Positions 9,790 through 16,237 of a DNA stretch of 20,537 bases are shown piece by piece. Position numbers and translations under genes: made by a program. Position 1 is the stretch's first letter, and the number at the start of each line of letters is the position of its first letter. Under the pieces are notes generated by a model. It was given only the letters and a program-made list of their open reading frames with translations. It was not told the origin of the DNA and ran no database searches. The stretch is from the NCBI GenBank assembly GCA_937967765.1, contig CALCML010000331.1, positions 1-20,537 of the forward strand, written 5' to 3'. Source of the stretch: an uncultured Carnobacterium sp. (lineage in GTDB: Bacteria > Bacillota > Bacilli > Lactobacillales > Aerococcaceae).

Positions 9790-9817
9790 AAGAGAGGATG
9801 TTTTCATCCTCTCTTTT
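9790..9817 (+). terminator. Intrinsic terminator of the atp operon
   Basis: AAGAGAGGATG (9790-9800) and CATCCTCTCTT (9805-9815) form an 11-bp perfect stem with a TTTT loop. The stem ends in a short T-run, 2 bases after the atpC stop codon. Confidence 0.93.
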
Positions 9818-9829
9818 ATTGTTAGAACG

Positions 9830-9867
9830 AAAAACACTAGTAGAGAATTCTGCTAGTGTTTTTTTTT
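9830..9867. terminator. Bidirectional terminator between converging operons
   Basis: AAAAACACTAG (9830-9840) pairs with CTAGTGTTTTT (9853-9863), and the T-run continues to 9867. The loop contains the palindrome AGAATTCT. The A-run on the left becomes a T-run on the minus strand, so the same hairpin can end the atp transcript and the minus-strand thioredoxin transcript, whose last gene stops at 9872. Confidence 0.85.
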
Positions 9868-9871
9868 GATT

Positions 9872-10363
9872 TTATAAGATTTCTTTGATGTAAGTTTCGA
9901 GTTCTTCTTGAGTCAGAACACCGGCTGTTTTTTTAACAATCTTTCCATCTTTATCGACAAAGATTAGGGTTGGAATTTCTGTAATCTCGTGATATTTTTG
10001 GAAGCTTGAATCAACGTCAGAGTAATAGTTGAGGGATAGAGAATGCTCTTTCAAGTATTTCTTTCCGTTCTCAATCGGTTCTTTCTGACTGATCATCGCT
10101 ACACCAACAAATTCAACTTTGTCTGCATATTTTTCTTTTAATGTATTTAAAATTGGGAGCTCTTGTTGGCAATCTGGACACCAACTTGCCCATGCATAAT
10201 AGACGGTTGGTTTTCCAGTAAAGTCTTTTTCTGTTAATTTCTTTCCGCTAGCGTCTTGGAATACGACGTTTGCATCAGCAGGTTTGCTGCTTGATGGTAA
10301 TAAATAAAATGTCGCTAAGCCAACAACAAAAAGAGCTGCAAGAGCCAATAAAAGTTTTTTCAT
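9872..10363 (-). CDS. Membrane-anchored thioredoxin-fold protein (TlpA/ResA-like)
   Basis: The 163-residue protein has a Lys-Lys start and one hydrophobic segment (about 4-22) with no lipobox cysteine, so it is probably an uncleaved or secreted protein facing outward. The thioredoxin domain follows. The active site WASWCPDC has Cys 62 and Cys 65, and the cis-proline is Pro 131 in EIPTLIF, both typical of TlpA/ResA-like proteins that reduce or exchange disulfides outside the membrane. No CcdA/DsbD-type electron donor is encoded nearby, so its reductant is unknown. It is the last gene of a minus-strand cluster, 18 bases after the flavin-type gene, with an AGAGGA ribosome site. Direction (reductase or oxidase) and substrate cannot be told. 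Confidence 0.88.
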   Translation of the reverse strand: MKKLLLALAALFVVGLATFYLLPSSSKPADANVVFQDASGKKLTEKDFTGKPTVYYAWASWCPDCQQELPILNTLKEKYADKVEFVGVAMISQKEPIENGKKYLKEHSLSLNYYSDVDSSFQKYHEITEIPTLIFVDKDGKIVKKTAGVLTQEELETYIKEIL

Positions 10364-10381
10364 AAAATCCTCTTTCTATTT

Positions 10382-10807
10382 TTATTCGTGAATATCAAAC
10401 ACGTATTTGTGGCCTTGTGTTAGGCTATGGTAGAATCCTTTACCGTCATATAAGTGGAATACTTGTACGCCAGCAATGTCTTCTTCGTTAGGGTAAACAT
10501 CTTTTACGAATGGGTTATCTTTAAGAACTTCTTCAAGACGTTCACGACCAATTTCTTTAACAACACCTTCGATACGAATCACTTGGATTAAGTAATCTTC
10601 GCTCTTCATAGCAGTAATAGCAACTTTTTGGTTATTTTGTAGTTGTTTGTAGAAATTTGTTTTTGGACTAGTCATAAAGAACACGCCTTTTTCGTTTGCA
10701 ACACCAATATGGATATGACGTGCATGAGGTTGGTTGTTCTCATCAGCAGTCGCAATAACAGCTACATTCATTTCTTCTAAAATACGTAAAATTTCATTGA
10801 CTTCCAT
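10382..10807 (-). CDS. Pyridoxamine 5'-phosphate oxidase-like split-barrel flavoprotein
   Basis: The 141-residue protein has the order of elements of the PNPOx-like split barrel: an N-terminal helix, then VAVIATADENNQPHARHIHIG, VFFMTSPKTNFYKQL and KVAITAM. These match small FMN- (or F420-/heme-) binding family members, such as general stress proteins, rather than true PdxH, because the pyridoxal-binding C-terminus is absent. The cofactor is expected to be FMN in this lineage; the substrate is unknown. A GGAGA ribosome site precedes the ATG. Its place between a glutathione peroxidase and a thioredoxin suggests a role in redox defence, which is inference from context. Confidence 0.82.
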   Translation of the reverse strand: MEVNEILRILEEMNVAVIATADENNQPHARHIHIGVANEKGVFFMTSPKTNFYKQLQNNQKVAITAMKSEDYLIQVIRIEGVVKEIGRERLEEVLKDNPFVKDVYPNEEDIAGVQVFHLYDGKGFYHSLTQGHKYVFDIHE

Positions 10808-10835
10808 GGTGATTTCTCCTAACTGTTTTCTTTTT

Positions 10836-10844
10836 ATTTTATCA
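10836..10844 (-). promoter_or_regulatory. Possible internal promoter before the split-barrel gene
   Basis: Read on the minus strand, the 46-base gap after the peroxidase gene contains TGATAAAAT, an extended -10 identical to the one before glyA. A weak TTCTTT lies 17 bases upstream of its hexamer. It could give the last two genes of the cluster a separate transcript. Confidence 0.35.
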
Positions 10845-10853
10845 CAGATTGTT

Positions 10854-11330
10854 TTATGAAAGAAGACTTGCGATTTCGTCTCGAATTTGTTCAGGCGTTG
10901 TAGTAGGGGCGAAACGTTTTAAAATCGTTCCATCTTTTGCTACGAGGAATTTTGTAAAGTTCCATTTAACCTTTTCACCGAAAAGACCAGCAGTTTCTTT
11001 CTTTAATAACTCAAATAATGGATGTGTTTCAGGCCCATTAACTTTTACCTTGCCAAACATTGGAAAAGTCGTATTGTACGTTAATTGGCAGTGAGCGACT
11101 GCTTGTTCAGCTGTGAGTGGCTCTTGTCCTGCGAATTGGTTACAAGGAAATCCAAGAACTGTGAATCCTTTGTCCTTGAACTCTAAATAGAGTTTTTCTA
11201 ACCCTTCAAATTGAGGAGCTAGACCGCAACCGCTGGCCGTATTCACGATCAGTAATAATTGTCCTTTATAGTCTTCTAGAGTAGTTACTTCTCCATTTAC
11301 TGTTGGGACTTCGATTTCATAAATTGACAT
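10854..11330 (-). CDS. Glutathione peroxidase family protein (Cys type, probably thioredoxin-dependent)
   Basis: The 158-residue cytoplasmic protein reduces hydrogen or organic peroxides. It has the signatures NTASGCG (peroxidatic Cys 35), GFPCNQFAGQEP (Cys 63, Gln 69) and KWNFTKFLV (the Trp and Asn of the catalytic tetrad). Cysteine replaces the selenocysteine of animal enzymes. Cys 81, in HCQLTYNTTFPMF, sits where the resolving cysteine of thioredoxin-dependent family members is found, so thioredoxin rather than glutathione is the likelier reductant. The usual bacterial names are gpo, bsaA or btuE. An AAGGAAAA ribosome site precedes the ATG, 16 bases after the HAD gene. Confidence 0.94.
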   Translation of the reverse strand: MSIYEIEVPTVNGEVTTLEDYKGQLLLIVNTASGCGLAPQFEGLEKLYLEFKDKGFTVLGFPCNQFAGQEPLTAEQAVAHCQLTYNTTFPMFGKVKVNGPETHPLFELLKKETAGLFGEKVKWNFTKFLVAKDGTILKRFAPTTTPEQIRDEIASLLS

Positions 11331-11346
11331 TCGTTTTCCTTCTTTC

Positions 11347-12114
11347 TTAAATAAGGCCGTAGTGTTTTAATCCATTAACAATGCCGTTATCTGTATTGTT
11401 CGTTGAAATAAATTCTGCAATTTCTTTAAGTACAGGAAGGGCGTTTCCCATTGCCACAGGATGTGTTACTGCTTGAAGCATCTCGATATCGTTTGGACCG
11501 TCTCCGAATGCGTAAGTTTCAGCATCTTCTTGGTTTAAGTGCTCTAAGAAGCGTTTGATTCCTTCTGCTTTTGAATTTCCTTTTGAAATCACATCGACTG
11601 AGTATGGTGTATTTCGTAGAAAATCAAGATTAGGGAAAGCAACTTTATATTTTTCTTCAGCAGGTGGAAGAGAGATAAAGAGCATCATGTTAATTGGATT
11701 TTCTTTATAAAAATCTTCTTTCAATGCAGGAGGATTAGTATGAATAAATCCATATGCATCTTTAGCACCTGAGGAGGATTCTACTAAGTAAAATTCTTTG
11801 TCGTTATAGGCCGTTAACCCATATCCATCTTCTTTTACCATTTGATGGAATCTTTCTACCGTTTCAGTTGGAATTTCTGAAGAATAAACACGCTCTCCTT
11901 GATAAAGAACGACTTGACCATTCATAAAAATTCCAGAGTGGATATTGGCACTCTCCATAATATCGCGCGTTTCAGCAGGAGAACGTCCTGTTGCGATAAA
12001 GGGTTCATACCCATTGTCCTTTAATGTTTGAATAGCCTCTGCGGTAGCCTTATCGACTTTGGATTCACCGTTTAAAAGCGTCCCATCCAAATCAAAAAAT
12101 ACAAAACCTTTCAT
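11347..12114 (-). CDS. HAD-superfamily hydrolase, Cof type
   Basis: The 255-residue protein has the HAD motif I FFDLDGTLL (nucleophile Asp 8, Asp 10), motif II in FIATGRS, the Lys of motif III in GNSKAEGI and motif IV AFGDGPNDIEML. A Cof-type (C2 cap) domain lies between motifs II and III. These enzymes dephosphorylate sugar phosphates, FMN or other small metabolites, and the sequence alone does not tell which. It is the first gene of the minus-strand cluster and has a good extended -10 promoter upstream. No specific link with the redox genes that follow can be shown. Confidence 0.93.
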   Translation of the reverse strand: MKGFVFFDLDGTLLNGESKVDKATAEAIQTLKDNGYEPFIATGRSPAETRDIMESANIHSGIFMNGQVVLYQGERVYSSEIPTETVERFHQMVKEDGYGLTAYNDKEFYLVESSSGAKDAYGFIHTNPPALKEDFYKENPINMMLFISLPPAEEKYKVAFPNLDFLRNTPYSVDVISKGNSKAEGIKRFLEHLNQEDAETYAFGDGPNDIEMLQAVTHPVAMGNALPVLKEIAEFISTNNTDNGIVNGLKHYGLI

Positions 12115-12144
12115 TCCGTCACTCCATTCATTTTGTCTTTTTCT

Positions 12145-12153
12145 ATTATACCA
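12145..12153 (-). promoter_or_regulatory. Promoter of the minus-strand HAD-peroxidase-flavin-thioredoxin cluster
   Basis: On the minus strand the divergent gap holds TGGTATAAT, a consensus extended -10 box, about 30 bases before the HAD start codon. The -35 region (about 12168-12173) is poor, as is usual with an extended -10. Confidence 0.65.
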
Positions 12154-12183
12154 TGTTTCGAAGGATTTTAATTGTAGTTAGAA

Positions 12184-12213
12184 TTGAAAGCATTTTGCGT
12201 GAAAGAGTAGAAT
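12184..12213 (+). promoter_or_regulatory. Candidate secG promoter
   Basis: TTGAAA (12184-12189) and TAGAAT (12208-12213) are separated by 18 bases, in the divergent gap about 55 bases before the secG start. A further AT-rich segment, TATGTTAAAAT (12227-12236 region), is an alternative -10. This was read by eye. Confidence 0.4.
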
Positions 12214-12267
12214 TATCGTAGTTTTTATGTTAAAATTGAAAAGAATTTTAGTTAAGGAGGGGATCCT

Positions 12268-12498
12268 TTGTACAGTTTAATTTTATCACTGATGGTTGTG
12301 GTATGCGTATTATTAATTATTGTTGTTGCAATGCAACCTTCAAAAACAAATGCTGCGAATTTAACAGGTGGAGCAGAGCAATTATTCGGTAAACAAAAGG
12401 CACGTGGTTTTGAGGCATTCTTAATTCGCGTAACAGTTGTTTTAGGAACAATCTTCATGTTATTAGCATTTGCATTAGCATACATTTCATCAAAATAA
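12268..12498 (+). CDS. secG: Protein translocase subunit SecG
   Basis: SecG is the small, non-essential subunit of the SecYEG channel that improves protein export. The 76 residues contain two membrane helices (about 2-22 and 52-73) joined by a loop with MQPSK, GGAEQLFGKQKARGFEAFL. That loop matches the conserved SecG centre. The start is TTG 12268: the ribosome site AAGGAGGGG (12254-12262) is 5 bases upstream and the N-terminus MYSLIL fits the family. The order secG-esterase-rnr-smpB is a conserved block in Gram-positive bacteria. A terminator follows, so the downstream genes may depend on read-through. Confidence 0.95.
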   Translation: MYSLILSLMVVVCVLLIIVVAMQPSKTNAANLTGGAEQLFGKQKARGFEAFLIRVTVVLGTIFMLLAFALAYISSK

Positions 12499-12505
12499 TA
12501 AATTT

Positions 12506-12545
12506 AAGTACAATTGTTCGGACATCCAACCAATTGTACTTTTTT
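12506..12545 (+). terminator. Intrinsic terminator after secG
   Basis: AAGTACAATTG (12506-12516) pairs with CAATTGTACTT (12531-12541) across a 14-base loop, followed by a T-run to 12545. The next gene starts only 27 bases later with no evident promoter, so termination here is probably partial. Confidence 0.82.
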
Positions 12546-12571
12546 ATTTGTCAGATTAGAGGAGTAATATT

Positions 12572-13300
12572 ATGGAAGCACTATGGTTAAGAAAAGAAAG
12601 CAATACAAGAGCGGTGATTTTATTTCATGCTTATACAGGAACGCCTGCCGATGTGAGAATGCTTGCGCAGTTTTTACATCGTCATGATTATGCAGTCTAT
12701 GTTCCAGTATTTTCTGGCCATGGAACTCCAGATGTGGCAGATATCTTGGCAAGTTCTCCTGAAGCTTGGTATGAAGATGCCAAACGTGCTGTCGACTTTG
12801 TTCGAGGAGAAGGATTTCACACGGTGGCTGCATTCGGGTTATCAATGGGTGGTATTATGGCGACAAAATTAGCAACCGAACATCTAGTGGAATATGCAGG
12901 GACTTTTTGTTCGCCGGTATCTTCTGGGAATCCTCAGTTGCCAGGATTACTGCAAAGTTTTATGATGTATGCGAAGGCGTCTTATAGAAATGTAGGACGA
13001 CCATTTGATGAAGCTGAAATGAAGGAAAAAGCACAGAAACAATTAGCACACATTCAATCATTTTCAAGTGATGTTGCTTCACATTTAGACGAAGTAACAG
13101 GAAGTTTTTATATTGCACAAGGGGAACAAGATACACTTGTCAATCCAGAGTCTTCTCTTGAATTAAAAGAGGGTCTCATTAACGCACAAGTGGAGTTACA
13201 TTGGTATGAAGAAGCAGGGCACGTGATTACGGTTAGTCCTGTTAGAAAGGAATTCCAAGAGACTGTTCTCTCTTTTCTAAATCAACAAGAATGGAGGTAA
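12572..13300 (+). CDS. est: Carboxylesterase, alpha/beta hydrolase (Est type)
   Basis: The 242-residue cytoplasmic protein has the alpha/beta hydrolase fold. HAYTGTP (19-25) forms the oxyanion-hole region. The catalytic triad is Ser 91 in GLSMGG, Asp 187 in GEQDTLV and His 217 in EAGHVIT. This matches the small thermostable carboxylesterases (Bacillus Est30/YvaK group) acting on short acyl esters; the natural substrate is not known. It lies between secG and rnr, as in many Firmicutes, with a GAGGAG ribosome site, and stops four bases before rnr, so the two are probably co-transcribed. No signal peptide is seen. Confidence 0.92.
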   Translation: MEALWLRKESNTRAVILFHAYTGTPADVRMLAQFLHRHDYAVYVPVFSGHGTPDVADILASSPEAWYEDAKRAVDFVRGEGFHTVAAFGLSMGGIMATKLATEHLVEYAGTFCSPVSSGNPQLPGLLQSFMMYAKASYRNVGRPFDEAEMKEKAQKQLAHIQSFSSDVASHLDEVTGSFYIAQGEQDTLVNPESSLELKEGLINAQVELHWYEEAGHVITVSPVRKEFQETVLSFLNQQEWR

Positions 13301-13304
13301 AGAA

Positions 13305-15599
13305 ATGAGACAATCATTAGAAGAAATCTTAATGGCTTTCTTTATGGAACATGAATCCGAAAGTTTTTTTGTTCAAGAAATTAGTGAGTATTTCGGATTT
13401 ACTGCTTCAAAGGACTTTAAGATTTTAGTGAAACAATTAGCTGACCTCGAAGATTCTGGAAAAATTGTATTAACACGACAAGGTAAATTTGGATTCAATC
13501 AAAAAAATCGTACGTTAGAAGGAACATTCCGATTAAACGATAAAGGATTTGGTTTTGTAACAGTTGAAGAAGGCAAACCAGATATTTTTATCCCAAGAAC
13601 GGATGTCCATGGCGCTATGGATGGAGACACAGTTGCGATTCGTATCGTTCAAGAAGAAAATCCTTATAACGATAAAGCCGCAAGCGGAACGATTGTAAAA
13701 ATCTTAGAACGCGCTGTGAAGCAAGTGGTGGGGATTTATACACGTTACCCATCGAAGATTATGATGCAAACAGGCTATTGTGGTGAAATTGCGTTAAAAG
13801 ATTCTAAATTAAAGAAAACGAAATGTTATGTGACTAGAAAGGGATTAAACCCAGTTGACGGAACCGTCGTGATTGCCGAAGTTGACAGTTATGAAACAGA
13901 GCGTCACGAACTCGTCTTGAAGGCGCATATCGTTAAAGAAATCGGCTATAAAGACGCTGTCGGTATGGATATTTTAATGATTTTACATCAATTAAAAATC
14001 CCAACAGTATTCCCAGAGTCAGTATTAGAGGAAGCTAACCGTGTGAGTGAAGTGATCTCACCGGAAGAACTTGAAGGGCGTGTGGATTTACGCCAAGAAT
14101 TAACCGTGACGATTGACGGGGCAGACGCCAAAGACTTAGATGATGCGGTCGCTCTAGTTAAACGCGAAGATGGAACCTTTGTATTAACGGTATCCATCGC
14201 CGACGTTTCTTATTATGTAACGGAAAATTCAGAAATGGATAAGGAAGCATTTGAACGTGGAACGAGTGTGTATTTAACAGACCGTGTGGTTCCAATGTTA
14301 CCGCAACGATTATCAAACGGAATCTGCTCGCTGCATCCATATGAGGAACGTTTAACCTTAACAGCTCGCATGGAAATTGACCGTAGCGGAACGATTTACC
14401 AGCACGAGATTTTCCCAAGTGTGATTCAATCGAACGAGCGATTAACTTATGATGAAGTGAATGTATTATTCAATACGAATGAAGCTTCTGAAAAAATCAC
14501 TCCAGAGATTGAAGAAATGCTTTGGAACATGAAAGAATTGCATACGATTCTAGAACGTAGACGTATGGAACGTGGAGCGATTGACTTTGATACACAAGAA
14601 GCAAAAATTCTTGTGGATGAAAAAGGAGCGCCAACAGAAATCGTACTACGTGAACGCGGTGTAGCAGAGCGACTCATTGAGTCCTTTATGCTTGCGGCTA
14701 ATGAAACAGTGGCGCGTCATTATGAACAATTGAAGGTGCCATTCATCTACCGTATCCACGAAAATCCAGATAGCGAAAAACTCCAACGTTTCTTAGAGTT
14801 TATTACTGCATTTGGAATTACGATTAAAGGGAAGAACGATTCGATTACACCGAAGAAATTACAAAAAGCCTTGAATGAAGTACGCGGTGAGCCGTATGAA
14901 GCAGTGGTATCGACGATGATGCTTCGTTCGATGAAACAAGCTAAATACGATATCACGCCAACAGGACACTATGGACTGGCAGCCGAAGACTATACGCACT
15001 TCACTTCGCCAATTCGTCGTTATCCAGACTTAATCGTTCATCGTATGATTCGTCATTACGGAAAACGTCCAGGTCATTTATCGAAGAAAGAAGAAACACT
15101 TCTAGAAGATAAATTGCAACAAATTGCAGACCAATCGTCTCGTATGGAGCGACTTGCAGTACAGGCAGAACGCGATGTGAATGCATTGAAGAAAGCCGAA
15201 TATATGCAAGATAAGGTTGGCGAGGAATTCGATGGAATCGTAAGCTCAGTGACAAAATTCGGGATGTTTGTCGAGTTAGCCAATACCGTAGAAGGATTAA
15301 TTCATATTTCTCACTTGAAACAAGACTACTTTAACTTTATTGAAAGCCACATGATTTTACTTGGGGAACGTACGGGCGTAAGTTACCGTATTGGGGACCG
15401 AGTTCGTGTGAAATGTGTGAAAGTAGATGTGGAAGCTAGAGAAGTCGATTTCCTACTCGTAGAAGACGCAAAATTGGCCAAAACTGAACGACCAAGAAAA
15501 GGCGAACGCTTTGATGAAAAGTCTTCTAAGAAAGGCAAAAAATCAAAAGGACGTCAACGCTTTAAAAAAGCGATTAAAACGAAAAAGAAAAGACGCTAG
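13305..15599 (+). CDS. rnr: Ribonuclease R
   Basis: RNase R is a processive 3'-5' exoribonuclease that degrades structured RNA, including rRNA and the non-stop mRNAs released by trans-translation. The 764-residue protein has an N-terminal winged helix (about 1-70), two cold-shock domains (FRLNDKGFGFVTVEEG is the first), and the RNB catalytic domain. The metal-binding aspartates sit in TIDGADAKDLDDAV: Asp 271, 277, 279 and 280, matching the four-Asp set of E. coli RNase R. An S1 domain (about 638-725) and a Lys/Arg-rich tail (about 730-764) follow. The ribosome site GGAGG overlaps the end of est. smpB follows after 11 bases. Confidence 0.97.
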   Translation: MRQSLEEILMAFFMEHESESFFVQEISEYFGFTASKDFKILVKQLADLEDSGKIVLTRQGKFGFNQKNRTLEGTFRLNDKGFGFVTVEEGKPDIFIPRTDVHGAMDGDTVAIRIVQEENPYNDKAASGTIVKILERAVKQVVGIYTRYPSKIMMQTGYCGEIALKDSKLKKTKCYVTRKGLNPVDGTVVIAEVDSYETERHELVLKAHIVKEIGYKDAVGMDILMILHQLKIPTVFPESVLEEANRVSEVISPEELEGRVDLRQELTVTIDGADAKDLDDAVALVKREDGTFVLTVSIADVSYYVTENSEMDKEAFERGTSVYLTDRVVPMLPQRLSNGICSLHPYEERLTLTARMEIDRSGTIYQHEIFPSVIQSNERLTYDEVNVLFNTNEASEKITPEIEEMLWNMKELHTILERRRMERGAIDFDTQEAKILVDEKGAPTEIVLRERGVAERLIESFMLAANETVARHYEQLKVPFIYRIHENPDSEKLQRFLEFITAFGITIKGKNDSITPKKLQKALNEVRGEPYEAVVSTMMLRSMKQAKYDITPTGHYGLAAEDYTHFTSPIRRYPDLIVHRMIRHYGKRPGHLSKKEETLLEDKLQQIADQSSRMERLAVQAERDVNALKKAEYMQDKVGEEFDGIVSSVTKFGMFVELANTVEGLIHISHLKQDYFNFIESHMILLGERTGVSYRIGDRVRVKCVKVDVEAREVDFLLVEDAKLAKTERPRKGERFDEKSSKKGKKSKGRQRFKKAIKTKKKRR

Positions 15600-15610
15600 G
15601 AGGTTCGTGA

Positions 15611-16075
15611 ATGCCTAAAGGAACGAACGATAAAGTGCTCGCACAAAATCGAAAAGCAAGTCATGACTATACCATTCTTGAAACGATTGAAGCTGGGATG
15701 GTCTTAACCGGAACAGAAATCAAATCGGTTCGTCAAGCGCGTATCAATTTAAAAGATGGATATGTGAGCTTGAAGCAAGGAGAAGCTTTTCTTGTAGGTG
15801 TCCATATTAGCCCGTTTGAACAAGGGACACTGTTCAATCATGACCCATTAAGAACGAGAAAATTATTGCTTCATAAAAAGCAAATCAACTATTTACTGGA
15901 GCAAGTAAAGCAAGCCGGAAATACAGTAGTGCCGCTGAAGGTCTACATTAAAAATGGCGTTGCGAAGTTGTTAATCGGAGTTGCGAAAGGGAAGAAAAAT
16001 TACGATAAACGTGATGCCTTAAAGCAAAAGGATATGAAACGCGAAATCGATCGTGCAATGAAAGAAAGATATTAA
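15611..16075 (+). CDS. smpB: SsrA-binding protein SmpB
   Basis: SmpB binds tmRNA (ssrA) and brings it into stalled ribosomes to rescue them and tag the unfinished protein. The 154-residue length is usual. Visible motifs are ARKASHDY-like [12 protein letters not shown] near the start, [20 protein letters not shown], and the C-terminal basic tail [16 protein letters not shown] that enters the empty mRNA channel. Next to rnr it forms a trans-translation pair. The tmRNA gene is often near smpB in Firmicutes but is not found in the short downstream gap here. AGGAGG precedes the ATG. Confidence 0.97.
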   Translation: MPKGTNDKVLAQNRKASHDYTILETIEAGMVLTGTEIKSVRQARINLKDGYVSLKQGEAFLVGVHISPFEQGTLFNHDPLRTRKLLLHKKQINYLLEQVKQAGNTVVPLKVYIKNGVAKLLIGVAKGKKNYDKRDALKQKDMKREIDRAMKERY

Positions 16076-16079
16076 AGAG

Positions 16080-16109
16080 AAAGGCTGGACAAATTGTCCA
16101 GCCTTTTTT
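16080..16109 (+). terminator. Intrinsic terminator of the est-rnr-smpB transcript
   Basis: AAAGGCTGGAC (16080-16090) and GTCCAGCCTTT (16096-16106) form an 11-bp GC-rich stem with a 5-base loop, followed by a T-run to 16109. It starts 4 bases after the smpB stop codon. Confidence 0.95.
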
Positions 16110-16121
16110 GCATGCAAAAAA
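16104..16121. repeat. 18-bp perfect palindrome covering the terminator T-run
   Basis: TTTTTTGCATGCAAAAAA is a perfect palindrome. Its left half is the T-run of the smpB terminator, and its right half leads straight into the next palindrome. It may be nothing more than adjacent T- and A-runs. Confidence 0.5.
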
Positions 16122-16122
16122 T

Positions 16123-16150
16123 ATTTCATTACCATATATGGTAATGAAAT
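16123..16150. repeat. 28-bp perfect palindrome upstream of the vex operon
   Basis: ATTTCATTACCATA at 16123-16136 is the exact reverse complement of 16137-16150. The centre is CCATATATGG, and every one of the 14 base pairs matches. A T-run follows and an A-run precedes it, so it could act as an AT-rich bidirectional terminator insulating the vex promoter. It could instead be a binding site for a dimeric regulator. Confidence 0.6.
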
Positions 16151-16164
16151 TTTTCAAAAAAGAA

Positions 16165-16186
16165 ATTCGTTTCATATTCGTTTCAT
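16165..16186 (+). promoter_or_regulatory. Two 11-bp tandem direct repeats, probable response-regulator operator of vex1
   Basis: ATTCGTTTCAT occurs twice, head to tail, without a gap (16165-16175 and 16176-16186); the next bases, ATT, repeat the start once more. The second copy ends 26 bases before TATAGG (16213-16218), the best -10-like hexamer ahead of vex1; no good -35 is seen. Direct repeats with an 11-bp period at this place are typical sites for OmpR/PhoB-family activators, and a regulator of that family (vncR type) is encoded 3.4 kb downstream. Binding by it is inference. Confidence 0.6.
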
Positions 16187-16237
16187 ATTGGAAGTGCAAA
16201 CTAATAGTACAGTATAGGAAAGGAAGTGGGAGAGCAC

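Noticed and set aside
16112..16144. 10-codon ORF (MQKIFHYHIW) upstream of vex1 as a Pep27 analogue
   Set aside because: It has no ribosome binding site, starts inside the terminator region and lies across two palindromes; composition alone explains it.
16076..16237. tmRNA gene (ssrA) after smpB
   Set aside because: The gap is far shorter than a tmRNA and contains only the terminator, palindromes and promoter-like sequence.
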